A stretch of DNA of 64,000 nt, taken from Arthrobacter oryzae. GTDB lineage: Bacteria; Actinomycetota; Actinomycetes; Actinomycetales; Micrococcaceae. The translations under genes were made by a program, and so were the position numbers. A model generated the notes under the pieces. The model was not told the DNA's origin. It saw nothing but the letters and a program-made list of their open reading frames with translations, and did not search any database. Location of the stretch: assembly GCF_030812315.1 (NCBI RefSeq), contig NZ_JAUSSM010000001.1:186001-250000 (forward strand), in the 5' to 3' direction. This document shows, piece after piece, positions 46,834 through 56,700 of the stretch; the first letter of the stretch is position 1; each line of letters begins with the position of its first letter.

Positions 46834-47970
46834 GTGACTTATGAGATTGAGATTGGCCGTGGCAAGCGTGGGCGTCGTGCCTACTCCCTGGATGACATCG
46901 CGATCGTCCCCAACCGTCGGACGCGTGATCCCAAGGACGTTTCGGTCTCGTGGCAGATAGATGCCTACAAGTTCGACATGCCTGTCATCGCCGCGCCCAT
47001 GGACTCGGCAATGTCGCCCGAGAGCGCCATTGCGCTGGGCCGCCTCGGCGGACTCGGCGTGCTGGACCTGGAGGGGCTCTGGACACGGTACGAGGACCCC
47101 CAGTCCGTCCTCGACCAGATCGGAGCGCTGGAGGATGAGACGAACAGCCCCGCCGTCACGCGGCGGATGCAGGAGCTCTACCAAGCGCCCATCCAGCCGG
47201 AACTGATTACGTCCCGCCTGGCTGAAATCCGGGCCGCGGGCGTGACCGTCGCCGGCTCGCTCACTCCGCAGCGCACCCAGGAGCACTACAAGACAGTTGT
47301 CGCTGCCGGCGTGGACATCTTCGTGATCCGGGGAACCACGGTTTCCGCGGAGCACGTCTCCAAGGACCACGAGCCGCTGAACTTGAAGCAGTTCATCTAT
47401 GAGCTCGATGTCCCCGTAATTGTGGGCGGCGCGGCCGGCTACACCCCCGCCCTGCACCTGATGCGCACGGGCGCTGCCGGTGTGCTGGTGGGCTTTGGCG
47501 GCGGTGCCACCACCACCACCCGCCGTGCACTCGGTATCCACTCGCCCATGGCGTCGGCGATTTCCGACGTCGCCGCGGCCCGCCGCGATTACATGGACGA
47601 GTCCGGCGGCCGCTACGTTCACGTGATTGCCGACGGCGGAATGGGCTCCTCCGGCGACATCGTCAAGGCCATCGCCATGGGCGCAGACGCCGTGATGCTC
47701 GGCAGTGCGCTGGCCAGGGCGGAAGAAGCTCCGGGCAAGGGCTGGCACTGGGGCCAGGAGGCCCACCACCTGGAACTCCCGCGTGGCGACAGGGTCAACG
47801 TCGGCACGGTGGGCCCGCTCGAGGAGGTCCTCTTCGGGCCCGGCCACCACACCAACGGGACGTCCAACCTGATCGGTGCCCTCCGCCGCTCCATGGCGAC
47901 CACCGGCTATTCGGACCTGAAGGAATTCCAGAGGGTCGACGTCGTTGTGTCCCCGTACTCCGGAATTTGA
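46834..47970 (+). CDS. guaB3: GuaB3-family IMP dehydrogenase paralogue
   Basis: IMP dehydrogenase-like TIM-barrel protein of 378 residues without CBS domains, the actinobacterial GuaB3 class. SLDDIAIVPNRRTRDPKDV, MPVIAAPMDSAMSPESA and VIADGGMGSSGDIVKAIAMG identify the family. The loop that holds the catalytic cysteine in GuaB (GPGSICTTR) reads GGGATTTTR here (residues about 222-230), so the nucleophile is Thr227 in this alignment. This argues against ordinary IMPDH catalysis; a regulatory role is inferred. Leaderless start, and a hairpin follows the stop. Confidence 0.9.
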   Translation: MTYEIEIGRGKRGRRAYSLDDIAIVPNRRTRDPKDVSVSWQIDAYKFDMPVIAAPMDSAMSPESAIALGRLGGLGVLDLEGLWTRYEDPQSVLDQIGALEDETNSPAVTRRMQELYQAPIQPELITSRLAEIRAAGVTVAGSLTPQRTQEHYKTVVAAGVDIFVIRGTTVSAEHVSKDHEPLNLKQFIYELDVPVIVGGAAGYTPALHLMRTGAAGVLVGFGGGATTTTRRALGIHSPMASAISDVAAARRDYMDESGGRYVHVIADGGMGSSGDIVKAIAMGADAVMLGSALARAEEAPGKGWHWGQEAHHLELPRGDRVNVGTVGPLEEVLFGPGHHTNGTSNLIGALRRSMATTGYSDLKEFQRVDVVVSPYSGI

Positions 47971-47978
47971 GGTTCCAG

Positions 47979-48005
47979 CCGGTCCCGGGCTGTCCCCGGG
48001 ACCGG
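47979..48005 (+). terminator. guaB3 terminator hairpin
   Basis: CCGGTCCCGGG (47979-47989) pairs exactly with 47995-48005; 5-nt loop. It lies 8 bp after the stop. Confidence 0.6.
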
Positions 48006-48093
48006 TGAATAGTGCCTTCAGCGGCCCTGCCCATCAGCATGCCTAGCAAGTAGTCTGGTGAACTACGAGGTTTGATGCGGATGGAGGCTTGAA

Positions 48094-49845
48094 ATGTTCA
48101 GTTCTTCCGGTGGTTCTTCCTTTTCCCAAGGGGCCCTTGGCCCCGCCGCCCGGGAAGCATCGCTTGCAGCGCTCAAGGCGACAATGGAGCCGGGCAAGGA
48201 ACTCGATATCCTCATCGTCGGCGGTGGCATCGTCGGCACCGGCGCCGCCCTTGATGCCGTCACGCGAGGCTTGAGCGTTGGCATCGTGGAGGCTAGCGAC
48301 TGGGCCGCCGGCACGTCATCGCGTTCCTCCAAACTCATCCACGGCGGGCTGCGTTACCTCGAAATGCTGGACTTCGGGCTGGTCAAGGAGGCGCTGAATG
48401 AACGCGGGCTGTTGCTGTCCGAGATCGCTCCGCACCTGGCCAGGCCGGTGCCCTTCCTCTACCCGCTGACGAAGCCCTTCCTCGAACGGCCCTATGTCGG
48501 TGCAGGCATTGCCCTGTACGACGTCATGTCCATTTCCGGCGGGCACAAACGCGGAGTGCCGTTCCACAAGCACCTGAGCCGCCGCGGCACCCTGCGCGCG
48601 GCCCCAAGCCTGAAGGATGACGCGTTCGTCGGTTCCATCAGGTACTACGACGGGCAGGTGGACGACGCCAAGTATGTGGCCAACCTCATCCGCACCGCCG
48701 CGCACTATGGCGCCCATGCCGTCAACCAGACGGCGGTTGTCGACTTCCTGCGCGAAGGCGAGCGGGTGGTGGGCGCCAAGGTGGTCAATCGCGAGGACGG
48801 CTCTGCCTTCAGCATCCGTGCCAAGCAGGTCATCAACGCTACAGGCGTGTGGACCGATGAGACCCAGGCCATGGTGACGGACCGCGGGCAGCTCAAGGTG
48901 CGCGCCTCGAAGGGCATCCACCTCGTAGTGCCGCGCGACCGGTTCCAGTCAACCGTCGGACTGATCCTCCGGACCGAGAAGTCCGTGCTCTTCGTGATTC
49001 CCTGGGGGCGGCACTGGATCATCGGCACCACGGACACTGACTGGCATCTGGACAAGGCGCACCCGGCGGCGTCCAGCAAGGACATTGACTACATCCTCGA
49101 ACACGTCAACAAGGTGCTCAAGCGGCCCCTGACCAGGGAAGACGTTGAAGGCGTCTACGCCGGGCTGCGCCCGCTGCTGGCCGGGGAGAACGACTCAACC
49201 GCCAAGCTTTCGCGCGAGCACGTGGTGGCCCACCCGGTGCCGGGCCTCGTGGTGGTGGCCGGCGGAAAGTGGACCACCTACCGCGTCATGGCCAAGGACG
49301 CCGTCGATGAGGCAACCCGGAGCATGGATGAACGCGTCCCGCCGAGCTGCACCGATACCATCCCCCTGTTGGGGGCCAACGGCTTCAAGGCGGCCTGGAA
49401 CCGCCGCAACCGGACGGCGGAAGAAACCGGTGTGCACGTGGCCCGGATCGAGCACCTGCTCAACCGTTACGGCTCCATGGCAACCGAGGTCCTGGCGCTC
49501 ATCAAGGACAACCCTGCGCTGGCCGAACCGCTGCCTGGCGCCGACGACTACCTCCAGGCCGAAGCGGTCTACGCGGCCACGCACGAGGGGGCCCGTCATG
49601 TACACGACGTTTTGACGCGGAGGACCCGTATTTCCATTGAGTCCTGGGACCGGGGTGTGTCGGCTGTCCCGGTTGTCGCTAAGCTGATGGGAGAAATTCT
49701 TGGCTGGAGCGATGCGCAGCGCGAAAGCGAAATCAAGCATTACCTTGCCCGGGTGGAAGCCGAACGGCTCAGCCAGGAGCAGCCTGACGATGAATCTGCC
49801 GACGCCGCGCGGCTGGGCGTCGAGGACATTGTCCCGTTGCGGTGA
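48094..49845 (+). CDS. glpD: Aerobic glycerol-3-phosphate dehydrogenase
   Basis: FAD-dependent membrane-associated oxidation of sn-glycerol-3-phosphate to DHAP, passing electrons to the quinone pool; 583 residues. FAD fingerprint LIVGGGIVGTGAALDAVTRG (about residues 39-58) and the GlpD block GTSSRSSKLIHGGLRYLEM follow closely; IPWGRHWIIGTTDTDWH and GVYAGLRPLL are conserved. The first 33 residues are a non-conserved lead. It is followed at 48 bp by a PTS IIA protein, which could link it to carbon-source signalling. Confidence 0.94.
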   Translation: MFSSSGGSSFSQGALGPAAREASLAALKATMEPGKELDILIVGGGIVGTGAALDAVTRGLSVGIVEASDWAAGTSSRSSKLIHGGLRYLEMLDFGLVKEALNERGLLLSEIAPHLARPVPFLYPLTKPFLERPYVGAGIALYDVMSISGGHKRGVPFHKHLSRRGTLRAAPSLKDDAFVGSIRYYDGQVDDAKYVANLIRTAAHYGAHAVNQTAVVDFLREGERVVGAKVVNREDGSAFSIRAKQVINATGVWTDETQAMVTDRGQLKVRASKGIHLVVPRDRFQSTVGLILRTEKSVLFVIPWGRHWIIGTTDTDWHLDKAHPAASSKDIDYILEHVNKVLKRPLTREDVEGVYAGLRPLLAGENDSTAKLSREHVVAHPVPGLVVVAGGKWTTYRVMAKDAVDEATRSMDERVPPSCTDTIPLLGANGFKAAWNRRNRTAEETGVHVARIEHLLNRYGSMATEVLALIKDNPALAEPLPGADDYLQAEAVYAATHEGARHVHDVLTRRTRISIESWDRGVSAVPVVAKLMGEILGWSDAQRESEIKHYLARVEAERLSQEQPDDESADAARLGVEDIVPLR

Positions 49846-49893
49846 CAGGGTAATGACTGACGCGCGCCTCCTGCCTCACTGAAGGGACACCTC

Positions 49894-50382
49894 TTGGCGG
49901 AACCACTGGACCGGTATGATGCCGAACTCACCACACCGGAAATGGTGATTCTCGAGCTCGATGCCAAGGACAAAGCGGACGCGGCCACCCAGCTCGCGGA
50001 ACGGCTCTATGCGGCAGGGCGTGTATCGGATCTTGACGGCTTCCTGAAGCACGTCAATGCGCGGGAGCACCAGCTCGCCACCGGACTGCCCGGCGGCGTC
50101 GGGCTGCCGCACGCCCGCAGCGAGTTCGTGTCCCGGACCTCCATCGCCGTTGGGATCACGAAGTACGGCAGGGCCCTGGACTTCGGCGCAACTGACGGGC
50201 CGGCAACAGTGATCCTGCTGATCGCGACGCCGGCAAGTTCTTTCTCGGACCACCTGGAGGTCCTTGCCACCCTGGCCCGGTCGCTGTCGAAGGAATCATT
50301 CCGGGAATCCCTGCGCCGCGCCTACGATGCCGAAGTCATCGCCGAACTCATCAACTCAAGCCTGGTGTTCTTCGACCACTAG
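49894..50382 (+). CDS. PTS EIIA type-2 (fructose-family) domain protein
   Basis: Single-domain phosphoryl-carrier protein of 162 residues of the PTS_EIIA type 2 family. The phosphorylated His73 is in GGVGLPHARSEF; the family helix DHLEVLATLARSLSKESFRESLR is present in the C-terminal half. TTG start with a GAAGGG ribosome site. No IIB, IIC or HPr gene lies nearby, so it may act as a regulatory or shared IIA. It lies 48 bp after glpD in the same direction and ends before a 57-bp palindrome. Confidence 0.88.
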   Translation: MAEPLDRYDAELTTPEMVILELDAKDKADAATQLAERLYAAGRVSDLDGFLKHVNAREHQLATGLPGGVGLPHARSEFVSRTSIAVGITKYGRALDFGATDGPATVILLIATPASSFSDHLEVLATLARSLSKESFRESLRRAYDAEVIAELINSSLVFFDH

Positions 50383-50405
50383 AGGGGATCCGGCTGCCCC
50401 GCAAT

Positions 50406-50462
50406 AGCGCGAACGAACACTTGAGGCCCCTCGCCGAGGGGCCTCAAGTGTTCGTTCGCGCT
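50406..50462. repeat. Perfect 28-bp inverted repeat (57-bp palindrome)
   Basis: Two exact 28-bp complementary arms (50406-50433 and 50435-50462) around a single C. It begins 24 bp after the PTS IIA stop and lies 46 bp before the SURF1 start. It is much longer than a normal terminator. It may be a REP-type element or a symmetrical terminator. Confidence 0.88.
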
Positions 50463-50495
50463 GACCCCGTTTCGTTGTTCTACACGGGAACGAAG

Positions 50496-50501
50496 TACGG
50501 T
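50496..50501 (+). promoter_or_regulatory. Leaderless -10 element (TACGGT)
   Basis: TACGGT ends 6 nt before the SURF1 GTG at 50508. Confidence 0.5.
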
Positions 50502-50507
50502 TAATGT

Positions 50508-51401
50508 GTGTTGAAAACTGCCCTCAAACCCCGCTGGATCGCAGGCCTGGTCTTTGCGATCGTCATTTCCGGGGTTTTTGTGCTGCTGAGCCAGTGGCAA
50601 TTCGGCCGGTCAACCCAACCTGAAGCCCCGGTTTCGACCGGGACGGAAGACACAAAGCCGCTCATTTCGGTGCTGCAGCCGGGTGATTTCTTTCACGGCT
50701 CCGTGGCGGACCAAATGGTCGCCGCCACAGGTTCCTACGATCCCGAGAAGCAGGTGCTGGTCCCCGGCCGTCTCCACGACGGCGCTACCGGATACTGGGT
50801 GGTGTCGGCGTTTTCGGTGCAGGACGCCCCTGTGCTGAGCGGCGTTGCGGCCTCGCCCCGGACGTGGATTCCGGTGGCCCGCGGGTGGGTTGCCGACCCC
50901 GCGGACGCGAGCACCCCGCCGTCGGGCACTATTGAACTGACCGGACGGCTCCTGCCGTCCGAGGCCCCGCTGCCGAACACCGCTCCGGAACCCGGACGCG
51001 CCACTGCCGTCTCCGTCGCTGAGCTCATCAATGTCTGGGAAATCAGCAGCTATCCGGGATTTGTGGCCGCCACTTCCGAGGTTGCCGGCGGGGCCGACGT
51101 CAGCGCCTCGGCCGTCAGCAGCGACCTCAAGCCCCTGCGCATCGGCCCGCAGCCCCCGGCGCAGCAGGTGAACTGGCTCAACCTGTTCTACTCCGTGGAG
51201 TGGATCGTGTTTGCCGGCTTCGCCCTGTTCATCTGGTGGCGCATGGTGAAGGATGACTACCGCCGCGACCTCGAAGACGAGTTCGACGACGAGCACCACC
51301 AGTACACCGAAGACCCTCCGCAGCCCCAACAGCAAGAGCCCCAACAGCAAGCCAACCCGCCAGAAAATTCCAGCCCGTCTGAACAAAAGGTGCAGCCATG
51401 A
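50508..51401 (+). CDS. SURF1-family cytochrome oxidase biogenesis protein
   Basis: SURF1-like membrane protein of 297 residues, a factor for assembling haem into aa3-type cytochrome oxidase. One helix near the N-terminus (GLVFAIVISGVFVLLSQWQFGRS; about residues 13-30) with the family LSQWQxxR pattern, a central extracytoplasmic domain (GSYDPEKQVLVPGR and WIPVARGWV) and a second helix at about residues 225-245 (LFYSVEWIVFAGFALFIWW). The C-terminal 45 residues are acidic then Gln/Pro-rich. Overlaps the DUF3817 gene (ATGA). Confidence 0.88.
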   Translation: MLKTALKPRWIAGLVFAIVISGVFVLLSQWQFGRSTQPEAPVSTGTEDTKPLISVLQPGDFFHGSVADQMVAATGSYDPEKQVLVPGRLHDGATGYWVVSAFSVQDAPVLSGVAASPRTWIPVARGWVADPADASTPPSGTIELTGRLLPSEAPLPNTAPEPGRATAVSVAELINVWEISSYPGFVAATSEVAGGADVSASAVSSDLKPLRIGPQPPAQQVNWLNLFYSVEWIVFAGFALFIWWRMVKDDYRRDLEDEFDDEHHQYTEDPPQPQQQEPQQQANPPENSSPSEQKVQP

Positions 51402-51910
51402 TCGATCCCAAGCCGGCCATCCAGCCCCAGCAGTCCCAGACCAGCGGATCAGGCACCGTAAAGAAGCGCCGGTTCGGCGGGACGGAAGCCCAGATCCGGT
51501 CCGCCCTGAAGTTCTACAAAGTCCTGGCATACCTGACCGGTGCGATGCTCCTGCTGCTCTGCGCCGAACTGGTTGCGCGGTACGCCTTCGGCCAGTACCT
51601 GTTCGCAGGCGGAACCAACGCCGTGACCGGCCAGCCGTTTGGCTTCGGGTTCGCCGACGCCGAGCCGCAGGGCGTCCTCGGGGGAGTGAACCTCTCGGTG
51701 GCCGTGCTGATTGTCCATGGCTGGATGTACGTCGTGTACCTGATGTCCAACTTCCGCCTGTGGTCGCTGATGCGGTGGCCGTTCGCGAAACTCATCCTCC
51801 TGGCACTGGGCGGCGTGATTCCGTTCCTGTCGTTCATTGTGGAGAAGAAGTTCCACGCCGAGGTCGAGGCCGAACTCGCCGCGAATCCGCAGGCGTCCAA
51901 GCGCTACTGA
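51398..51910 (+). CDS. DUF3817 membrane protein
   Basis: Integral membrane protein of 170 residues: three helices (about residues 42-64, 90-118, 128-145) after a 40-residue soluble lead. FYKVLAYLTGAMLLLLCAEL and HGWMYVVYLMSNFRLWSL are the family blocks. In actinobacteria this family sits next to guaA. The ATG overlaps the SURF1 stop, so both are made from one transcript. Function unknown. Confidence 0.86.
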   Translation: MIDPKPAIQPQQSQTSGSGTVKKRRFGGTEAQIRSALKFYKVLAYLTGAMLLLLCAELVARYAFGQYLFAGGTNAVTGQPFGFGFADAEPQGVLGGVNLSVAVLIVHGWMYVVYLMSNFRLWSLMRWPFAKLILLALGGVIPFLSFIVEKKFHAEVEAELAANPQASKRY

Positions 51911-52045
51911 CCCAACCGGGTCCCAAACGGGGTCCAGGCAGTCGGCGGATGGCGCCTGCACCGGCGGCGTGTGAGATCCCTAACGCCCGGGGCCGATTCA
52001 GGCCGTGAACGGCCGTCTCAACGTGCGACTCGGCAAGCGCCCACG

Positions 52046-52051
52046 TAGTCT
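52046..52051 (+). promoter_or_regulatory. Leaderless -10 element (TAGTCT)
   Basis: TAGTCT ends 6 nt before the guaA GTG at 52058. Confidence 0.55.
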
Positions 52052-52057
52052 AGGACG

Positions 52058-53647
52058 GTGACTACTCCCACTGCATCCCAGACTTCCCAGAAGCCGGTGC
52101 TGGTTGTTGACTACGGTGCCCAGTACGCGCAGCTGATTGCCCGCCGCGTCCGGGAAGCAAATGTGTATTCGGAAGTGGTTCCGCATACGTACAGCACCGA
52201 GCAACTGCTGGCCAAGAACCCCGCCGCCATCATCCTTTCGGGTGGCCCCTCCAGCGTGTATGCGGAAGGCGCGCCGAGCGTCGGCGCAGACCTGTTCGAA
52301 GCCGGGATCCCCGTCTTCGGCATCTGCTACGGCTTCCAGGCCATGGCCAACGCGCTCGGCGGGAAAGTGGATAAAACCGGCCTGCGCGAGTATGGCTCGA
52401 CGCAGACCACCATCCTCGGCGAGGGCCGCTCCGTCCTTGAGGGGATGCCGCAGCACCAGAACACCTGGATGAGCCACGGCGACTCCGTGCACGAGGCGCC
52501 GGAAGGCTTCGAAGTGCTGGCGACCACCGCCGGCGCCGAAGTGGCAGCCTTCGCGAACGAAGAGAAATGCCTGTACGGCGTGCAGTGGCACCCCGAGGTG
52601 AAGCACTCGGCCTACGGCCAGCAAGTCCTTGAGAACTTCCTGTTCAAGGGCGCCAAGCTTGAACCGAACTGGACCACGGGCAACATCCTCGAGGAACAGG
52701 TTGACCGGATCCGCAAGCAGATCGGCGACGCCAGGGTCATCTGCGGCCTCTCCGGCGGCGTCGACTCCGCAGTGGCAGCGGCCCTGGTCCAGCGCGCGGT
52801 GGGCGACCAGCTGACCTGTGTGTTCGTGGACCACGGCCTGCTGCGCGAAGGCGAAGCAGAGCAGGTTGAACGCGATTTCGTGGCAGCCACAGGCGTCAAG
52901 CTCTACGTCGCCAACGAGCAGGAGCGGTTCCAGGCGGCACTGGCCGGGGTCAGCGATCCCGAGACCAAGCGCAAGATCATCGGCCGCGAATTCATCCGGG
53001 CGTTCGAGGAAGCCGAACTGGCCATCATTGCCGAGGCAGCTGCCCACGGCGAAAAGATCAAGTTCCTGGTCCAGGGAACGCTGTACCCGGACGTCGTCGA
53101 ATCCGGCGGCGGCGAGGGTGCAGCCAACATCAAGAGCCACCACAACGTGGGCGGCCTGCCCGAGGACCTGCAGTTCGAGCTCGTCGAGCCGCTTCGTGCG
53201 CTGTTCAAGGACGAGGTCCGCGCCGTCGGCGCCCAGCTGGGACTGCCGCAGGAAATCGTGGGCCGCCAGCCTTTCCCGGGCCCGGGCCTCGGCATCCGCA
53301 TCGTCGGCGAAGTGACCAAGGAACGTCTGGACCTGCTCCGCAAGGCCGACGCGATTGCCCGCGCAGAGCTGACTGCAGCCGGACTCGACAACGACGTGTG
53401 GCAGATGCCGGTAGTGCTCCTGGCGGACGTCCGCAGCGTCGGCGTCATGGGCGACGGCCGTACCTACGGCCACCCGATCGTGCTCCGTCCCGTTTCGTCC
53501 GAGGACGCCATGACCGCCGACTGGTCACGGCTTCCGTACGACCTGCTGGCGAAAATCTCCAACCGCATCACCAACGAGGTGGAAGGCGTCAACCGCGTGG
53601 TGCTGGACGTGACCAGCAAGCCGCCGGGAACCATCGAGTGGGAATAG
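52058..53647 (+). CDS. guaA: GMP synthase (glutamine-hydrolysing)
   Basis: Makes GMP from XMP, ATP and glutamine; 529 residues. N-terminal class I amidotransferase with Cys90 in [10 protein letters not shown] and its His/Glu in QWHPEV; ATP pyrophosphatase P-loop [16 protein letters not shown] (about residues 229-244); C-terminal dimerisation domain with [13 protein letters not shown] and [10 protein letters not shown] at the end. GTG start, leaderless. It completes the guanine-nucleotide set with guaB and guaB3. A hairpin with a T-tract follows the stop. Confidence 0.97.
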   Translation: MTTPTASQTSQKPVLVVDYGAQYAQLIARRVREANVYSEVVPHTYSTEQLLAKNPAAIILSGGPSSVYAEGAPSVGADLFEAGIPVFGICYGFQAMANALGGKVDKTGLREYGSTQTTILGEGRSVLEGMPQHQNTWMSHGDSVHEAPEGFEVLATTAGAEVAAFANEEKCLYGVQWHPEVKHSAYGQQVLENFLFKGAKLEPNWTTGNILEEQVDRIRKQIGDARVICGLSGGVDSAVAAALVQRAVGDQLTCVFVDHGLLREGEAEQVERDFVAATGVKLYVANEQERFQAALAGVSDPETKRKIIGREFIRAFEEAELAIIAEAAAHGEKIKFLVQGTLYPDVVESGGGEGAANIKSHHNVGGLPEDLQFELVEPLRALFKDEVRAVGAQLGLPQEIVGRQPFPGPGLGIRIVGEVTKERLDLLRKADAIARAELTAAGLDNDVWQMPVVLLADVRSVGVMGDGRTYGHPIVLRPVSSEDAMTADWSRLPYDLLAKISNRITNEVEGVNRVVLDVTSKPPGTIEWE

Positions 53648-53654
53648 CACTTTG

Positions 53655-53686
53655 AGTGGCCGGTCTCAGCGATGAGGCCGGCCACT
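53655..53686 (+). terminator. guaA terminator
   Basis: AGTGGCCGG (53655-53663) pairs with CCGGCCACT (53678-53686); followed by TTGCTTTATT, 8 bp after the stop. Confidence 0.75.
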
Positions 53687-53765
53687 TTGCTTTATTCACG
53701 CTAAATCCGGCGCAAATTTTGCCCCGTCCCAGTGTTGCGGTCTCTCACTGGGCCCCGATTCGGGC

Positions 53766-53771
53766 TACGCT
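53766..53771 (+). promoter_or_regulatory. Leaderless -10 element (TACGCT)
   Basis: TACGCT ends 7 nt before the ATG at 53779. It supports that start over GTG 53830. Confidence 0.5.
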
Positions 53772-53778
53772 CGAAAGT

Positions 53779-56700
53779 ATGCCGGTATGGTCCAGGGCGT
53801 CACGCGCAAGCGCAGAAAAGAAGGCAGTAGTGTCAGTTGGTCAAGGCCTCCCAGAGGGCTCCGAGGAGCTCAAGAAATGGCTGTCGGGGCTTAAACCGGT
53901 CACCGGAGCAGACACCATGCTGCGCTTCACCAAGACGCCGGAAGGTTCCATCGACCTCACGCATGCGCATCCGTCCGGTCTGGCCCAGCTCATGGCGGGT
54001 AGGCGCACGCGACTGTCCACGCTGATCCGCGACCACGATCAGTACGTCGTCGCCGCCAGGGCTTCGCGTAACCTCCGCTCCAAGATTTTTGAACTCGGGA
54101 ACGACCGCGGCATCGACGCCGGCTACTTTTCGGCCGGGACAGTTTCCTGGACATCGGCTGTCGGCGGTAAGCCCCAGCGCGTGTCCGCGCCGGTCATGCT
54201 CACGGCCATTTCCCTCACTGTCCGTCCGGGCGAGGATGACTACGAGCTCCAGCTGACCGAGCAGGCCCACATCAACCCGGCGCTGATCAGGCACCTGAAG
54301 AGCATTCACGGCATCGTCTTCGACGTCAATGCCGTAACCCGGATGGCGTACAGCACCGCCCGGTTCGATCCCCAGCCCGTCCTGGACCGCCTGGGCACCC
54401 TTATCAAGCCCATTCACGGGGCCGACGTGGAGCACAATCTGCTCGTTTCAACGTTTGCAGACCTCTCCGGAAACCTCGACGACCCGTGGATCAACCAGAA
54501 CAATCCCATAGTGGCAGCTCTTGCCCGGGCCGCCGCCGGCGAGGCCGTGGACGTGCCCGAGCTGGCCGAAGACCGCTTTCAGGACATCGATCTGCGGGAT
54601 CCCGCCGAGGAGTTGCTGCTTCTCGACGCCGACGCCGACCAGCAATATGTGGTGGACGCCGTGCGTGCGGGGGACTCCCTCCTTGTCAGCAGCCCGCCCG
54701 GAACGGGCCAGACCCAGACGGCCATCAACACCATCGGCGCGCTGGTGGACGAAGGCAAGACCGTCCTGGTGGTGGGCGACCGCCGTGCCAGCCTCAGCGA
54801 GGTTGCGACCCAGCTGGAGACGCTGGGCCTGGAGTCCATCCTGTTTGCGCTGTCCGGGACGGCTACACCGCTTCAGCTCAAGGGGCAGCTGGTGCGTGCC
54901 ATTGTGCGAAATGAGAAGTCCCTTCAGCCCCAGCTCGAGAACCTGCACACCACGCTTGCCGAGCACCGGCACGCGCTCATGGACCACGTGGCCTCGCTGC
55001 ACAACGTCCGCCAGCGCTGGGGATGCTCGCCCTACCAGGCCATGCAGTCGCTTGCCGAACTGACGTCCATCCAACCGGCTCCCGCCACGACCGTGCGGCT
55101 GAAGCGGAGCGTACTGGACAACATCCGGGACCGTGAGGAACTGGCCGGACGCCTGCACCGCGCCGCCGAACTCGGCAGTTTCAGCCGCGCATCCACGGCC
55201 AGCCCGTGGCACGGCGCCCGGCTCCTGACCCGTAAGGAAACCGAGGAGGCGCACGACGTTGCACGCTCGGTTGAGAAGAACCTGCCGGTTCTCCGCCACC
55301 GCATGAACGAGGTAGCCGAGCACGCCCAGATCCGCCTCGGAACCACCTTCGCCGAGTGGGGCGCCCAGCTGGAGCTGCTGATGGCCGTCCGTGAGAGCCT
55401 GGACAAATTCACTCCGGATATTTTTGACAGGCCGGTCCACGACCTCATCTCCGCGACTGCCACCTCCCCGTGGCGGCGTGAACGGGGTATAGAGATGCCG
55501 TCCATGCAGCGTTCGCGGCTACGCCGTGTCGCCAAGGAATACGTCCGCCCCGGCGTGCACATCTCGGACCTCCACAGCTCATTGGTGCTGGTCCAGGAGC
55601 AGCGGGCGCTTTGGGCGGGCTACGCGACTACGCAGCGGCACCCTGCCGTGCCGTCCGGCCTGGGCGAAGTGAACGTGATGTACCGCAGCCTTGAGCGCGA
55701 ACTGGCGCAGCTGGGTGCGGCTGTAAAGCACACGGCAGCCGGCGGCGACCTCCAGCACACACCGTATGAAGAACTGATGGAGCGCCTGGAGCGGCTGGTG
55801 GCGGACTCCCGGACGCTCAAGACTCTTCCGGAGCGGACGCTGCTCATCGAGAACATGCGTGAGCACGGGCTCGGGGAGCTGCTCGCCGACCTGGCTGACC
55901 GCGAAGTTCCCGCGGCCTCCGTCGCATCAGAGCTGGAACTTGCGTGGTGGCAGTCCGCCCTTGAAGCGATGATCAGCGGCGATGACTACCTGGCAATGTC
56001 CGACGGCGACGCCCTCCGCCAGCTCGAAGCCGAGTACCGTTTGGCGGACAACGCCCACATCGCCAGCGGGGCAGCGCGGCTGCGCTGGACCCTCGCCGAG
56101 CGCTGGCGCGCCGGCATCGGCGAAAACCCCCGCCAGGCCGACCTGCTGCGGAGTCTCCTGAAGGACGGGCGGGTCACCCTGGCGGCCCTCACGGCGCAGG
56201 CCCCTGCCCTGGTTCCCATGCTGGTGCCGGTATGGTCCGTGAGCCCCTACCTCATGACCGGACTGCTGCCCGCCGAACAGAAGTTCGACGCCGTCGTCAT
56301 CCTCGACGCTGAAGCCACATCCCTGCAAGCCGTCCTTCCGGCGATCGCGCGGGCCAGGCAGGTCATCGCGTTCGGCGACGACAAGATCGCGAGCCCCCGC
56401 ACGTTCACAGTGGGCGTCGAGCGCCTCGCTGCGGGCGAGACCGCCCACCAGAGCGTTGAGAGTGCCTACACCGCCCTGGCTGCTGTGCTGCCCACGCGGC
56501 GGCTGACCTCCGTATACCGGGCAGTTGACGAAGACCTCGTGCTGCAGCTGAGCAAGAGTTTCTACGACGGCCGCCTCCGCAGGCTTCCTGAGGGCCAGAC
56601 CGCGACCGGACTGGACCGGGCCCTGCTGGTGGAATACCTGCCCGACGGGACCGGCCTCCCCAGCGCCGACCAGGAAGGCGTGGAATCCGCCGTCGCCGAG

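Noticed and set aside
51998..53473. 491-codon open frame antisense to guaA
   Set aside because: Shadow frame of a certain gene, with no start signal or domain.
53740..53752. TCTCTCACTGGG resembling the 32-bp repeat core
   Set aside because: Only part of the core matches, there is no second unit 32 bp away, and it lies in the promoter region of the helicase-like gene.
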